Assembly (NCBI GenBank): GCA_016302505.1
Contig: JAEDNL010000006.1
Location: forward strand, 1 to 35,271
Direction: 5' to 3'
DNA length: 35,271 bases
Source: Bacilli bacterium
GTDB lineage: Bacteria > Bacillota_I > Bacilli_A > RF39 > UBA660
Within the stretch, counting starts at the first letter, position 1. Every line of letters starts with the position of its first letter. This document shows positions 8,221 through 15,349 of the stretch, one piece after another. Made by a program: the position numbers and the translations under genes. Under the pieces are notes generated by a model. That model did not search any database, had not been told where the DNA came from, and worked only from the letters and a program-made list of their open reading frames with translations.

Positions 8221-8962
8221 CTAGTCTTAACTTATCAGCAATAGTAACAATAAATTCAGAATTAGTAGGTTTAGCTCTATCAATATCAACACTATGTCCA
8301 AATATTTCTTCCATAAGCTCAATATCTCCCCTTAACCAAGAAACCTCTATAGCATGTCTTATTGCCCTTTCGACTCTTTGAATAGATGTATTAAATTTCA
8401 AAGATAAATCAGGATATAAATCCTTAGTAATACCACCAATAAATCCAGGATTTTCATATACCATAAGTATAGCCGTTCTAATAAATTGATATCCTTTTAT
8501 ATGAGAAGGTATACCAAGCGCATGTAATAATTTAGTAACTTTAATTTGCATATCCTTATTACCAAGTTCAATTATTTTATCATTATTTTTCTTAAAAGTA
8601 ACACAATTAATTATTTTCTTTTCTATATCTTTTAGATCAAATGGTTTTAAAGCATAATACCTAACTCCATATTCACTAACATTTCTAATAGTTTCCTCTT
8701 CATTATAAGATGTCATCACTATAACTTTCTTAGTAATATTATTCTCTTTCATGTATTCTAGTACACTAAGACCATCTTTAACTGGCATAACTAAATCTAA
8801 TAGTATTAAATCATAATCAATATTTTGATTGAATAAATCAATAGCAATTTGTCCATTAGATGCACTATGTACTATTTCAATTTTATCACTATTTTTAAAA
8901 TACTCCTTCAATAAGTTAACAATACCATCATTATCATCTACTACTAAGACTTTTATTTTCAT
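8201..8962 (-). CDS. spo0A: Sporulation response regulator Spo0A
   Basis: Spo0A is the master transcription factor for entry into sporulation in endospore-forming Bacillota. Residues 1-120 form a receiver domain: acidic pair D9-D10, phospho-acceptor D56 in LLDLVMP, T84 and K106 all present. Residues about 140-253 form the Spo0A DNA-binding domain with highly diagnostic strings IPSHIKGYQFIR, RVERAIRHAIEVSW and KPTNSEFIVTIADKLRLE. Length (253) fits the family. An AAGGAGAG site precedes the ATG. It is a single-gene unit between the tpiA and spo0A terminators. Two direct repeats upstream may be operator sites. Presence suggests sporulation ancestry; it does not prove the organism forms spores. 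Confidence 0.95.
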   Translation of the reverse strand: MKIKVLVVDDNDGIVNLLKEYFKNSDKIEIVHSASNGQIAIDLFNQNIDYDLILLDLVMPVKDGLSVLEYMKENNITKKVIVMTSYNEEETIRNVSEYGVRYYALKPFDLKDIEKKIINCVTFKKNNDKIIELGNKDMQIKVTKLLHALGIPSHIKGYQFIRTAILMVYENPGFIGGITKDLYPDLSLKFNTSIQRVERAIRHAIEVSWLRGDIELMEEIFGHSVDIDRAKPTNSEFIVTIADKLRLEMINVR

Positions 8963-9027
8963 TTTCTCTCCTTTATTTTATTATAGTAAAGTTATTATAC
9001 AAATTTCTACATTATAAATTATCTAGT

Positions 9028-9058
9028 TTTGTCATAAACAAGATATATTTGTCATAAA
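9028..9058. promoter_or_regulatory. Two direct repeats in the spo0A upstream region, possible operator
   Basis: TTTGTCATAAA occurs at 9028-9038 and again at 9048-9058, start to start exactly 20 bases, i.e. two helical turns. The core TGTCATA matches 5 of 7 bases of the Bacillus 0A box TGTCGAA. The repeats are 66-96 bases before the spo0A start codon, and TATAAT-like -10 candidates lie between them and the gene (near 8996 and 9013). No clear -35 was found. Autoregulation by Spo0A is an inference. Confidence 0.4.
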
Positions 9059-9117
9059 AGAAAAAATCTTAATAACTTTACAATATCTTTGCAATATGAT
9101 TTTTAAAAATATAAAAA

Positions 9118-9151
9118 AATAACACACGTTTATCTTATGCCGTGTGTTATT
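9118..9151 (-). terminator. Rho-independent terminator of the cotH-tpiA operon
   Basis: On the minus strand AATAACACACG pairs with CGTGTGTTATT (11 bp, 12-base loop) and is followed by a run TTTTTTATATTTTT. The tpiA stop codon at 9149-9147 lies within the 5' arm. Very good intrinsic terminator; it separates tpiA from spo0A. Confidence 0.9.
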
Positions 9152-9851
9152 TAATATTATTTAATAAATTATTTAATTCTTTATAATCAGTACTTACTTT
9201 GCCAAGAACAACACCATCACAAATGTCATATATTGATTTTATATTCTCTTCATTAATAGAACCACCGTAATATACTTCTACATCATATTTATATTTTTTA
9301 TAAACAAAATCTTTTATTAATTTAACAGTTTGTTCTATTTTTGATATATCTTGAACATCACCAGTACCAATAGCCCAATTTGGTTCATAAGCAATACTTA
9401 AATACTTAATACTTGAAGATTCAATAGATCTCAAATAATAATTCAATTCTTTCTTTACATAGTTAAATGGTTTTCTCATTCTTTTTTCTTCACCAACACA
9501 TAATATTGTATTACATTTACCACTAAGAGATTTAAATAATTTTTCCTTGGCCATCTCATACTCTTCATACATTATTTTTCTTCTTTCATAATGCCCTATA
9601 AGAGTATAATTTATTTTAATATCTTTTAATGATTCAAGATTTAATTCACCAGTAAATGAGCCTATTTTATAACTATAAAAATTTTGAGTTCCCACTTTAT
9701 AATTAGAATCTTTAAACATTGACAAATAAAGTAGCGGTGGAAAAATAATAAATTCAAACTTAGATACTTTCATTTTATCAAAAGATGCTTTAAATTTAAC
9801 CATCTCATCATAAAGTAAATAGCTTTTTTGATTAAGTATTACTTTTTTCAT
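9147..9851 (-). CDS. tpiA: Triose-phosphate isomerase, divergent
   Basis: TpiA interconverts dihydroxyacetone phosphate and glyceraldehyde 3-phosphate. Catalytic residues are in place: N7 and K9 (usual NWKMN is NQKSY here), H87 and E89 in GHYERR, and E156 in AYEPNWAIGTG. Loop 7 YYGGSI is kept. Several positions depart from the family: the near-invariant Ser after the catalytic His is Tyr (GHSERR to GHYERR), and the second phosphate-loop Gly is Lys (LGKVS instead of VGGAS). At 234 residues it is about 15 short of typical. It is the last gene of the operon, 9 bases after pgk. It is the only tpiA in the window and probably active, but divergent. Confidence 0.88.
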   Translation of the reverse strand: MKKVILNQKSYLLYDEMVKFKASFDKMKVSKFEFIIFPPLLYLSMFKDSNYKVGTQNFYSYKIGSFTGELNLESLKDIKINYTLIGHYERRKIMYEEYEMAKEKLFKSLSGKCNTILCVGEEKRMRKPFNYVKKELNYYLRSIESSSIKYLSIAYEPNWAIGTGDVQDISKIEQTVKLIKDFVYKKYKYDVEVYYGGSINEENIKSIYDICDGVVLGKVSTDYKELNNLLNNIK

Positions 9852-9860
9852 AAAAACCTC

Positions 9861-11000
9861 CTATCCATTTAATCTATCAAGTGTTTTAAATCTCTTTCCT
9901 TCAAGATATTCTAAAGTTGCACCGCCACCAGTAGATATAAATTTAAAATTAATTTTAAATTTCTTAGAACAAGCAACAATATCACCACCTGCTAATATTG
10001 TAACAATTGATTGATTGTATATATATTTCATTAATGATTTAGTACCATTTTCATACTTATCATCTTCATATTTTCCTAAAGGCCCATTCCATAAAACCAA
10101 ATTACTTTCAAATATAACTTCTTTATACCTTTCAATAGTTTTAGGCCCTATATCCATAAGTATATCATTATCTGTTATATTTTCAAGTTCAATAACACCA
10201 TTTTCAGATATAAAATCAATAGGTAAAATAATCTTGCTTGATTGAGTTTCTAACAAACTCTTAGCATATTCTATTTTATCCTCAGCAATAGCATTTTTAC
10301 CAATACTATAGCCCTTGGCCTTTAAAAAGGTAAAACACATCGCACCACCAAGTAAAATTTTATCACAAGTGTTTATTAGATTATCAATAACACCTATTTT
10401 ATCCTCAACTTTACTACCACCTAATATCATAGTCTTTCTTTGATAAATTGCTTTTTTTAACATATTTACTTCATTTTCAACAAGAAAACCAGCATATGAT
10501 TTCAAATATTTACTTATACCATATGTTGATGCATGACATCTATGTGCAGTAGCAAAAGCATCAAATACATATATATCACCCAAACTTGCCCAATATTTAG
10601 ATAATGTTTCATCACAAGAACTTTCTAAAGATTTAGGATAATCTTCAAACCTAGTATTTTCTACTAATACTATTTCTCTATCCTCAAGATTCTCTACTGT
10701 CTTTTCAAGTATATCACCTCTAGTCTGTGGAACAAAATAAACAGGTGCATTTACTAAGCTAGATAAATGTTTAGCGACAATTTCAAGAGAATATTTTTCT
10801 TTATCCTCTTTAGATTTAACTCTACCTAAATGTGATAATAATATTATCTTAGCTCCATTTTCTAAAAGATAATTTATGGTTTTTAAACTAGATATAATTC
10901 TTGTATCATCAACAATCTTACCATCTTCAATAGGTACATTAAAATCCACTCTTACTATTACTTTTTTACCACCAACATCACACTTTTTTATACTTTCCAT
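9861..11000 (-). CDS. pgk: Phosphoglycerate kinase
   Basis: Pgk transfers phosphate from 1,3-bisphosphoglycerate to ADP in glycolysis. Seen motifs: VRVDFNVP near residue 17-24, ILLSHLGR, the hinge region with ILGGSKVEDKI, VLWNGPLGKYE and the C-terminal nucleotide loop GGGATLEYLEGK. It has 379 residues against a usual 390-400, still complete from end to end. It begins 2 bases after the dNMP kinase and leads into tpiA, so it is transcribed as part of the cotH operon. The ATG has weak AGTGGGGA binding-site character. Confidence 0.95.
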   Translation of the reverse strand: MESIKKCDVGGKKVIVRVDFNVPIEDGKIVDDTRIISSLKTINYLLENGAKIILLSHLGRVKSKEDKEKYSLEIVAKHLSSLVNAPVYFVPQTRGDILEKTVENLEDREIVLVENTRFEDYPKSLESSCDETLSKYWASLGDIYVFDAFATAHRCHASTYGISKYLKSYAGFLVENEVNMLKKAIYQRKTMILGGSKVEDKIGVIDNLINTCDKILLGGAMCFTFLKAKGYSIGKNAIAEDKIEYAKSLLETQSSKIILPIDFISENGVIELENITDNDILMDIGPKTIERYKEVIFESNLVLWNGPLGKYEDDKYENGTKSLMKYIYNQSIVTILAGGDIVACSKKFKINFKFISTGGGATLEYLEGKRFKTLDRLNG

Positions 11001-11002
11001 TA

Positions 11003-11566
11003 CTATTCCCCACTTTCATAATCATTATATATCTTTAAAGAAGTCTCTTTAAGTTTATCTAGTGTAGTATTCTCAATTTCAATATCAAAATTATCAAAAT
11101 CATCTAAATCAATTTCAGTAGGATGTTTTTTTTGTTCCTCAGTAAGTCCATTATCAAAAAAAGGTCTATTAATATGAACTACTATTAAATTAGGATAAGC
11201 CTTCTTAAGATCATTTATTTCTTTCTTTAATCTAACATCACTTATTATAATAGCATCATAGAAATATGAAAATATCTCGATATCATCAATCATTCTTTTA
11301 ATAAATAAATCTTCTTTCTTAAGTTGTTGTCTAATAACATTAGTCCCAAGTTGTTGTAGAAACTCTCTTGGTTTGGATTCTTCACTCAAATCCCAACCAG
11401 TCATCTCACGAGCATAATACTTAATGTATTTAGCAAGTTGAGTTATAATTACTTTTTTACCATTACTTTCATATACTTCTTTTAAATATGAAGAAAAAGT
11501 ATCTTTTCCATGTTTAGCTTTTCCGCCTATAATAAATATTTTAGGATTCTTATTTTGTATTTCCAT
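11003..11566 (-). CDS. P-loop kinase, probable deoxynucleoside monophosphate kinase
   Basis: This looks like the dNMP kinase family related to phage T4 gene 1, which phosphorylates deoxynucleoside monophosphates. I chose the ATG at 11566 (187 residues, MEIQNKNPKIF) because AAGGAGG lies 6-7 bases before it; a longer frame upstream is phosphodiester glycosidase coding sequence. The Walker A loop is GGKAKHGKDTF at residues 14-24. Further family features are REFLQQLGTNVIRQ and ISDVRLKKEI, like the DVR-x-x-E motif of these kinases. It overlaps the glycosidase gene by 17 bases. A dephospho-CoA-kinase-like function is the main alternative. Confidence 0.75.
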   Translation of the reverse strand: MEIQNKNPKIFIIGGKAKHGKDTFSSYLKEVYESNGKKVIITQLAKYIKYYAREMTGWDLSEESKPREFLQQLGTNVIRQQLKKEDLFIKRMIDDIEIFSYFYDAIIISDVRLKKEINDLKKAYPNLIVVHINRPFFDNGLTEEQKKHPTEIDLDDFDNFDIEIENTTLDKLKETSLKIYNDYESGE

Positions 11567-12599
11567 TCTTAACCTCCTTACTGTTTTCAGGCAATACCAT
11601 CCATGCATTAGGTAAATATCTCTCACCAGAATATCCATATCCAACTGGAGTATTAACAAGTTTACCCTTAGCATACATTGCACTACTTCCACCACCATCT
11701 AAATTAGCAGCATTATATGCTTTATATCTTACAAAAATATCTTTCAATTCAGACATAGATATACCAAGAGAATCTTTACTTCTACCATCTATACATATTA
11801 GTAAGACTATGCCATCTTGTCTTTGGCCTATGGCACTTCTATTGGCAATTCCCCAACCGCCATTTCCTTTAAATTCGCTTTCTTTACCATTTACTATTAA
11901 GAAAGGACCAAATTCAACAGCTCTATCCATACCATCTTTAATAGCTTCAGTAGCGGACTTTTTAGTAAGCATTAAAACATTATCTTTGGTAAAACCAATG
12001 AGTCCTCCACCTTTATTAATTTTTTTACCAACATATTTAACTTTACCATCTAATATAGATGTACCAGTATTTCTATTTCCATATTTTGTATACACACCAG
12101 ATGCATTCATTGCAACTAAAGCATTATTCTTTTTAGCCATAGTTGATAAATATTCTCCTCCTTTACCGAATTCTTTAGAAAAAACAAGTTTTAGTTTAGA
12201 AGGATCATAAACAACAACCATATATCCTTTCCATTTGCTTCCAGTAATATTAACTAATTTATATATATCATTGTTTTTATCTCTTTTTAATACTTGTTCT
12301 TCATAAATACTTTCATATGTTCCGGTATCTAAAACTGGAGTAGTATTTATTTTACTAGTATCAGTTGGACTATCAGACTCAACTATTTTGTTATTAGCAA
12401 GTACTTTCTCAACCATCTCTTCACTATATAAAACATATGCAAAATATTTATGATTCATTGTGGTCATAGCAGTAGTAACAAGAAAATCTCTAAAAAATGA
12501 AATAGGTCCATACGCTAAAAAGAAGCAGACAAGTACTATTACATCTACTACTATTAAAGCAATGCTAAATTTATTCTTTTTATTATTCTTTTTAGCCAT
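11550..12599 (-). CDS. Membrane-anchored phosphodiester glycosidase (NAGPA / DUF2233 family)
   Basis: The NAGPA domain family includes the mammalian enzyme that uncovers mannose-6-phosphate by cleaving GlcNAc-1-phosphodiesters and bacterial exopolysaccharide-related proteins. A basic N-terminus and one membrane segment (about residues 12-30) suggest an extracellular anchored enzyme. Domain hallmarks from about residue 150 on: MNASGVY, GTSILDGK, VEFGPFLIVNG, RSAIGQ, ICIDGR, and the strong ANLDGGGSSAMY. Length 349. It overlaps both neighbours (8 bases with the repeat protein upstream, 17 with the kinase downstream). Likely substrate is a phosphodiester-linked surface sugar polymer, inferred from family and neighbours. 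Confidence 0.85.
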   Translation of the reverse strand: MAKKNNKKNKFSIALIVVDVIVLVCFFLAYGPISFFRDFLVTTAMTTMNHKYFAYVLYSEEMVEKVLANNKIVESDSPTDTSKINTTPVLDTGTYESIYEEQVLKRDKNNDIYKLVNITGSKWKGYMVVVYDPSKLKLVFSKEFGKGGEYLSTMAKKNNALVAMNASGVYTKYGNRNTGTSILDGKVKYVGKKINKGGGLIGFTKDNVLMLTKKSATEAIKDGMDRAVEFGPFLIVNGKESEFKGNGGWGIANRSAIGQRQDGIVLLICIDGRSKDSLGISMSELKDIFVRYKAYNAANLDGGGSSAMYAKGKLVNTPVGYGYSGERYLPNAWMVLPENSKEVKNGNTK

Positions 12600-13959
12600 T
12601 ATTCTCTCCTACAACAAATGGACTTTTCTCACTTCCATCACCAGATATTATATCAAGATTACTATTTAAATATAAACAAGGTCTCAAGTTATATGTAGAT
12701 GTTACTAAATCACCAAATAAATTTTTTTCAGGACTGATAACATCAATCATCTTAGTATCACCAATACCTTTACTCAATAAGAATATATTTTCAACTTCAT
12801 CAACAAACATATCTCCAAGAGAAAGCATACCGATATTAGCACTTAAACTAGTTTTATATGTATCAACATAATTAAGTGTCTCACTATTTAATTGTCCAGT
12901 AGGCCAATTATTTTTAACAATATATTTGTTATTTTTAAGTGTTTTATAATAAGTATTATTTAAATAATATCCAACATTATCTTTGTTTAAAGAATATGTA
13001 TTATCAGAGCCAAATTTCTTAAAAATAACTTTGTCGTTTTCTTTTACAACTTCACTTTGAGCAATCTTAACTTTATCATTATCTCTATCAATTATTTTAA
13101 AAGTCAAATTAGAATATTCAACATAATTACCTATATAAACATCAGATATTTTTTTAACATCATGAGTTTCAATATTATATGGTTTTTCTTTACTGCCATC
13201 ACCACTTATTATCTCACTACTACCAGAAATTGTTATGACAGCTCTTATTCCTAATGCTTTTTTATTGGTATTATCAAGTGCAATATCACCAGTACTAGTT
13301 ACATAATAGTTAGCTCCCTCGCTATTAAGTGTATTTAAAAAATATGTATCACTAATATTTAAGAAACTTTCTTTACCACCAGAAATATAATAATCATTCA
13401 ATGAAAGAATACCTATTTTATTTTGAGTGTTTTTCTTATTACATGTTATCTTAGTTAAATCATTAATTTTATTAACACACATGGTTGTATTTATTAATAA
13501 TTTATCACTATCAAATAAATTATTTTCAAATATACCACTATGATTAATAGTAGATTTATTCAACCAAGTATTTATATTTGACTTTTCAAAACCATTTTTT
13601 AAATTACCATATAAAATAGTCAAAATATTTTCAGACACAGCTTTAACTTCATTATTCTCATTAACAGAAAGTATTCTAAATAATACACCTGAATATTCTA
13701 AATAATTATTATCAACTTTACCTTTAAATGTATATGTTTTGGTATTATCATCATAAATAAGTCCATTATCTAAATCAGTATAACTTCTCTTTTCAATAAT
13801 ACTATCTACTATTAAATTAGATTCAATCTCAGTATTATGTTCTTTATTATAATAAATTATCAATCTAGTTAAATAAAATATAACAATAACAAATAACACT
13901 AATATATTTAGTGCTATTAAAACAGGTGTAATTTTAAGTCTCCTTCTAGTTTTAGCCAT
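12592..13959 (-). CDS. Membrane-anchored protein with two repeats (DUF6273-like), function unknown
   Basis: 455 residues. A basic start (MAKTRRR) and one membrane helix at about 12-34 predict an anchored extracellular protein. The outside part is an internal duplication: each half opens with a V-x-Y-S/N-x-LxF(R/K)I segment (GVLFRILSV near 92; NLTFKIIDR near 287) and closes with IISGDGS-x-EKP(Y/F) (near 255 and 440), preceded by RAVITI / RPCLYL. This closing pattern is common in Bacillota surface proteins with DUF6273-like domains. The anchored start MAK-basic resembles the neighbouring glycosidase. It is 11 bases after DUF4956 and overlaps the glycosidase gene by 8. Asn/Ser rich. No catalytic motif recognised. 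Confidence 0.7.
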   Translation of the reverse strand: MAKTRRRLKITPVLIALNILVLFVIVIFYLTRLIIYYNKEHNTEIESNLIVDSIIEKRSYTDLDNGLIYDDNTKTYTFKGKVDNNYLEYSGVLFRILSVNENNEVKAVSENILTILYGNLKNGFEKSNINTWLNKSTINHSGIFENNLFDSDKLLINTTMCVNKINDLTKITCNKKNTQNKIGILSLNDYYISGGKESFLNISDTYFLNTLNSEGANYYVTSTGDIALDNTNKKALGIRAVITISGSSEIISGDGSKEKPYNIETHDVKKISDVYIGNYVEYSNLTFKIIDRDNDKVKIAQSEVVKENDKVIFKKFGSDNTYSLNKDNVGYYLNNTYYKTLKNNKYIVKNNWPTGQLNSETLNYVDTYKTSLSANIGMLSLGDMFVDEVENIFLLSKGIGDTKMIDVISPEKNLFGDLVTSTYNLRPCLYLNSNLDIISGDGSEKSPFVVGENNG

Positions 13960-13970
13960 TATTTTACTTC

Positions 13971-14654
13971 CTAATCTCCAAAATCATTTTGATATGCTAT
14001 TAAACTAGCATTAATAAGTCCATCAACATCACTAAATTGATCAACCATTTTTGTTTCTATATCTCCATTTTTATCTTTAACATCTACTTCTAAAGATAAT
14101 TCAACTTTATTACCAAATATAGATTTACTTCTAACTTTAAATTTCTTAATGTTCTTTAATTTTCTCATAATAGATGCATGAGCACCAACATCATATTTTA
14201 AAACTAATAGATATCTACTAGCAGTTTTAAATCCCATTAAATAGCTAGCAAAATATAATATACCTATTCCAAGTGATGCAGCAATCGCAGGAATATATAA
14301 TCCAGCACCAGCCATTATACCAGCTGCAATTCCCCAAAACATAAACCCAGTATCAACAGGTTCTTTAACCGCAGTTCTAAACCTAACGATAGATAAAGCA
14401 CCAACCATACCTAAAGATAATGAGATATTAGAACTAATAGTTCTAATAATTATCGAAGTTACCATACAAAGCATTAATATACACAATGAAAATGCTTTTG
14501 AATAAACAACCCCTGTATAAGTCTTTTTATATACATAAATTATAAATATTCCAATAACAAAAGCCACCAAAAGAGACAGCATTATACTTCCTACAGATAT
14601 AGTACCTGTAAAATTTTCTAAAACAGATTTTTTAATAGTATCAACTACACTCAC
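13971..14654 (-). CDS. DUF4956 membrane protein
   Basis: 227 residues with about four membrane segments (approx. 20-42, 52-72, 80-100, 107-140), then a soluble C-terminal part of about 75 residues. The conserved string GMVGALSIVRFRTAVKEPVDTGFMFWGIA, quoted in part, identifies DUF4956. In many bacteria this family sits beside VTC-domain and CotH proteins, as here: 11 bases after the VTC gene. Function is unknown; a membrane partner for a polyphosphate or surface-polymer enzyme is inferred from that association. Confidence 0.85.
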   Translation of the reverse strand: MSVVDTIKKSVLENFTGTISVGSIMLSLLVAFVIGIFIIYVYKKTYTGVVYSKAFSLCILMLCMVTSIIIRTISSNISLSLGMVGALSIVRFRTAVKEPVDTGFMFWGIAAGIMAGAGLYIPAIAASLGIGILYFASYLMGFKTASRYLLVLKYDVGAHASIMRKLKNIKKFKVRSKSIFGNKVELSLEVDVKDKNGDIETKMVDQFSDVDGLINASLIAYQNDFGD

Positions 14655-14665
14655 TTTTTCACTCC

Positions 14666-15349
14666 TTACTTAATACTTCGACATATAGCAAATTTACTAA
14701 CAGCCTCACGAACAGAAGGAACTGTGCATAATATATTTGCTATATGAAGAGGCAATACTTCATTATATTTAACTTCCATTACTTGTTTATCGTTTTCAAT
14801 AACTCTATAAGTAGGACTCTTATCATCAAATAAATCATAATTATAAAGTCCACTTTTAATGTTAGAATCAAATGTAATTCTGACTTCACTAACTGGATAA
14901 ATAAATGCAACTCTATTATATTCAACTATAATAGATGGAATTAATCCCTTTAATTTAATATCATTTAGAAATTCTTCAAGTAATCCTTCAGAGTTCTTAA
15001 TCTCATTTATTTTACCATTTAATATTTTACTATATATATCTTTCGAAATCAACATTTGTTCCTTAGAAGTTAAATTATTATGTTTCATTTTTTTTTCAAG
15101 TCTTATGAAATTATCACTATCATTATAAGTCCTTATCCTAAATTTCTTTCTATATAAAACACCATCAAGTTTCTCATAATATGAATTAGAATTTATATCA
15201 TCAAAATATAAACTTTTAATAACATAAGAACCATCAGATAAAGCATTTTTATCTTTATCTAATATTAATGAAAGTTGATGCTTTAAAACTTCAGCACATC
15301 CATTAGATATTTTAAATTTCAATTCATGTCTATATTTATATTTTTTCAT
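14666..15349 (-). CDS. VTC-domain protein, putative polyphosphate polymerase
   Basis: VTC domains of the triphosphate tunnel metalloenzyme fold make polyphosphate from nucleotide triphosphate in yeast vacuoles; bacterial versions are presumed to act similarly. The 227-residue protein shows the tunnel pattern: YRHELKFKIS at the start, YVIKSLYFDD, the RKKFRIRTYN strand, FIRLEKKMK, VEYNRVAFIYP, VRITFDSNI and VMEVKYNEVLP. Basic and acidic residues alternate along these strands as expected for substrate and metal binding. It shares 4 bases (ATGA) with the cotH stop. No membrane segment; it may work with the DUF4956 protein at the membrane. Confidence 0.82.
   Translation of the reverse strand: MKKYKYRHELKFKISNGCAEVLKHQLSLILDKDKNALSDGSYVIKSLYFDDINSNSYYEKLDGVLYRKKFRIRTYNDSDNFIRLEKKMKHNNLTSKEQMLISKDIYSKILNGKINEIKNSEGLLEEFLNDIKLKGLIPSIIVEYNRVAFIYPVSEVRITFDSNIKSGLYNYDLFDDKSPTYRVIENDKQVMEVKYNEVLPLHIANILCTVPSVREAVSKFAICRSIK

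Noticed and set aside
11809..12210. 133-codon plus-strand open frame inside the phosphodiester glycosidase gene
   Set aside because: It is the antisense of a clearly conserved domain and has no start context of its own.
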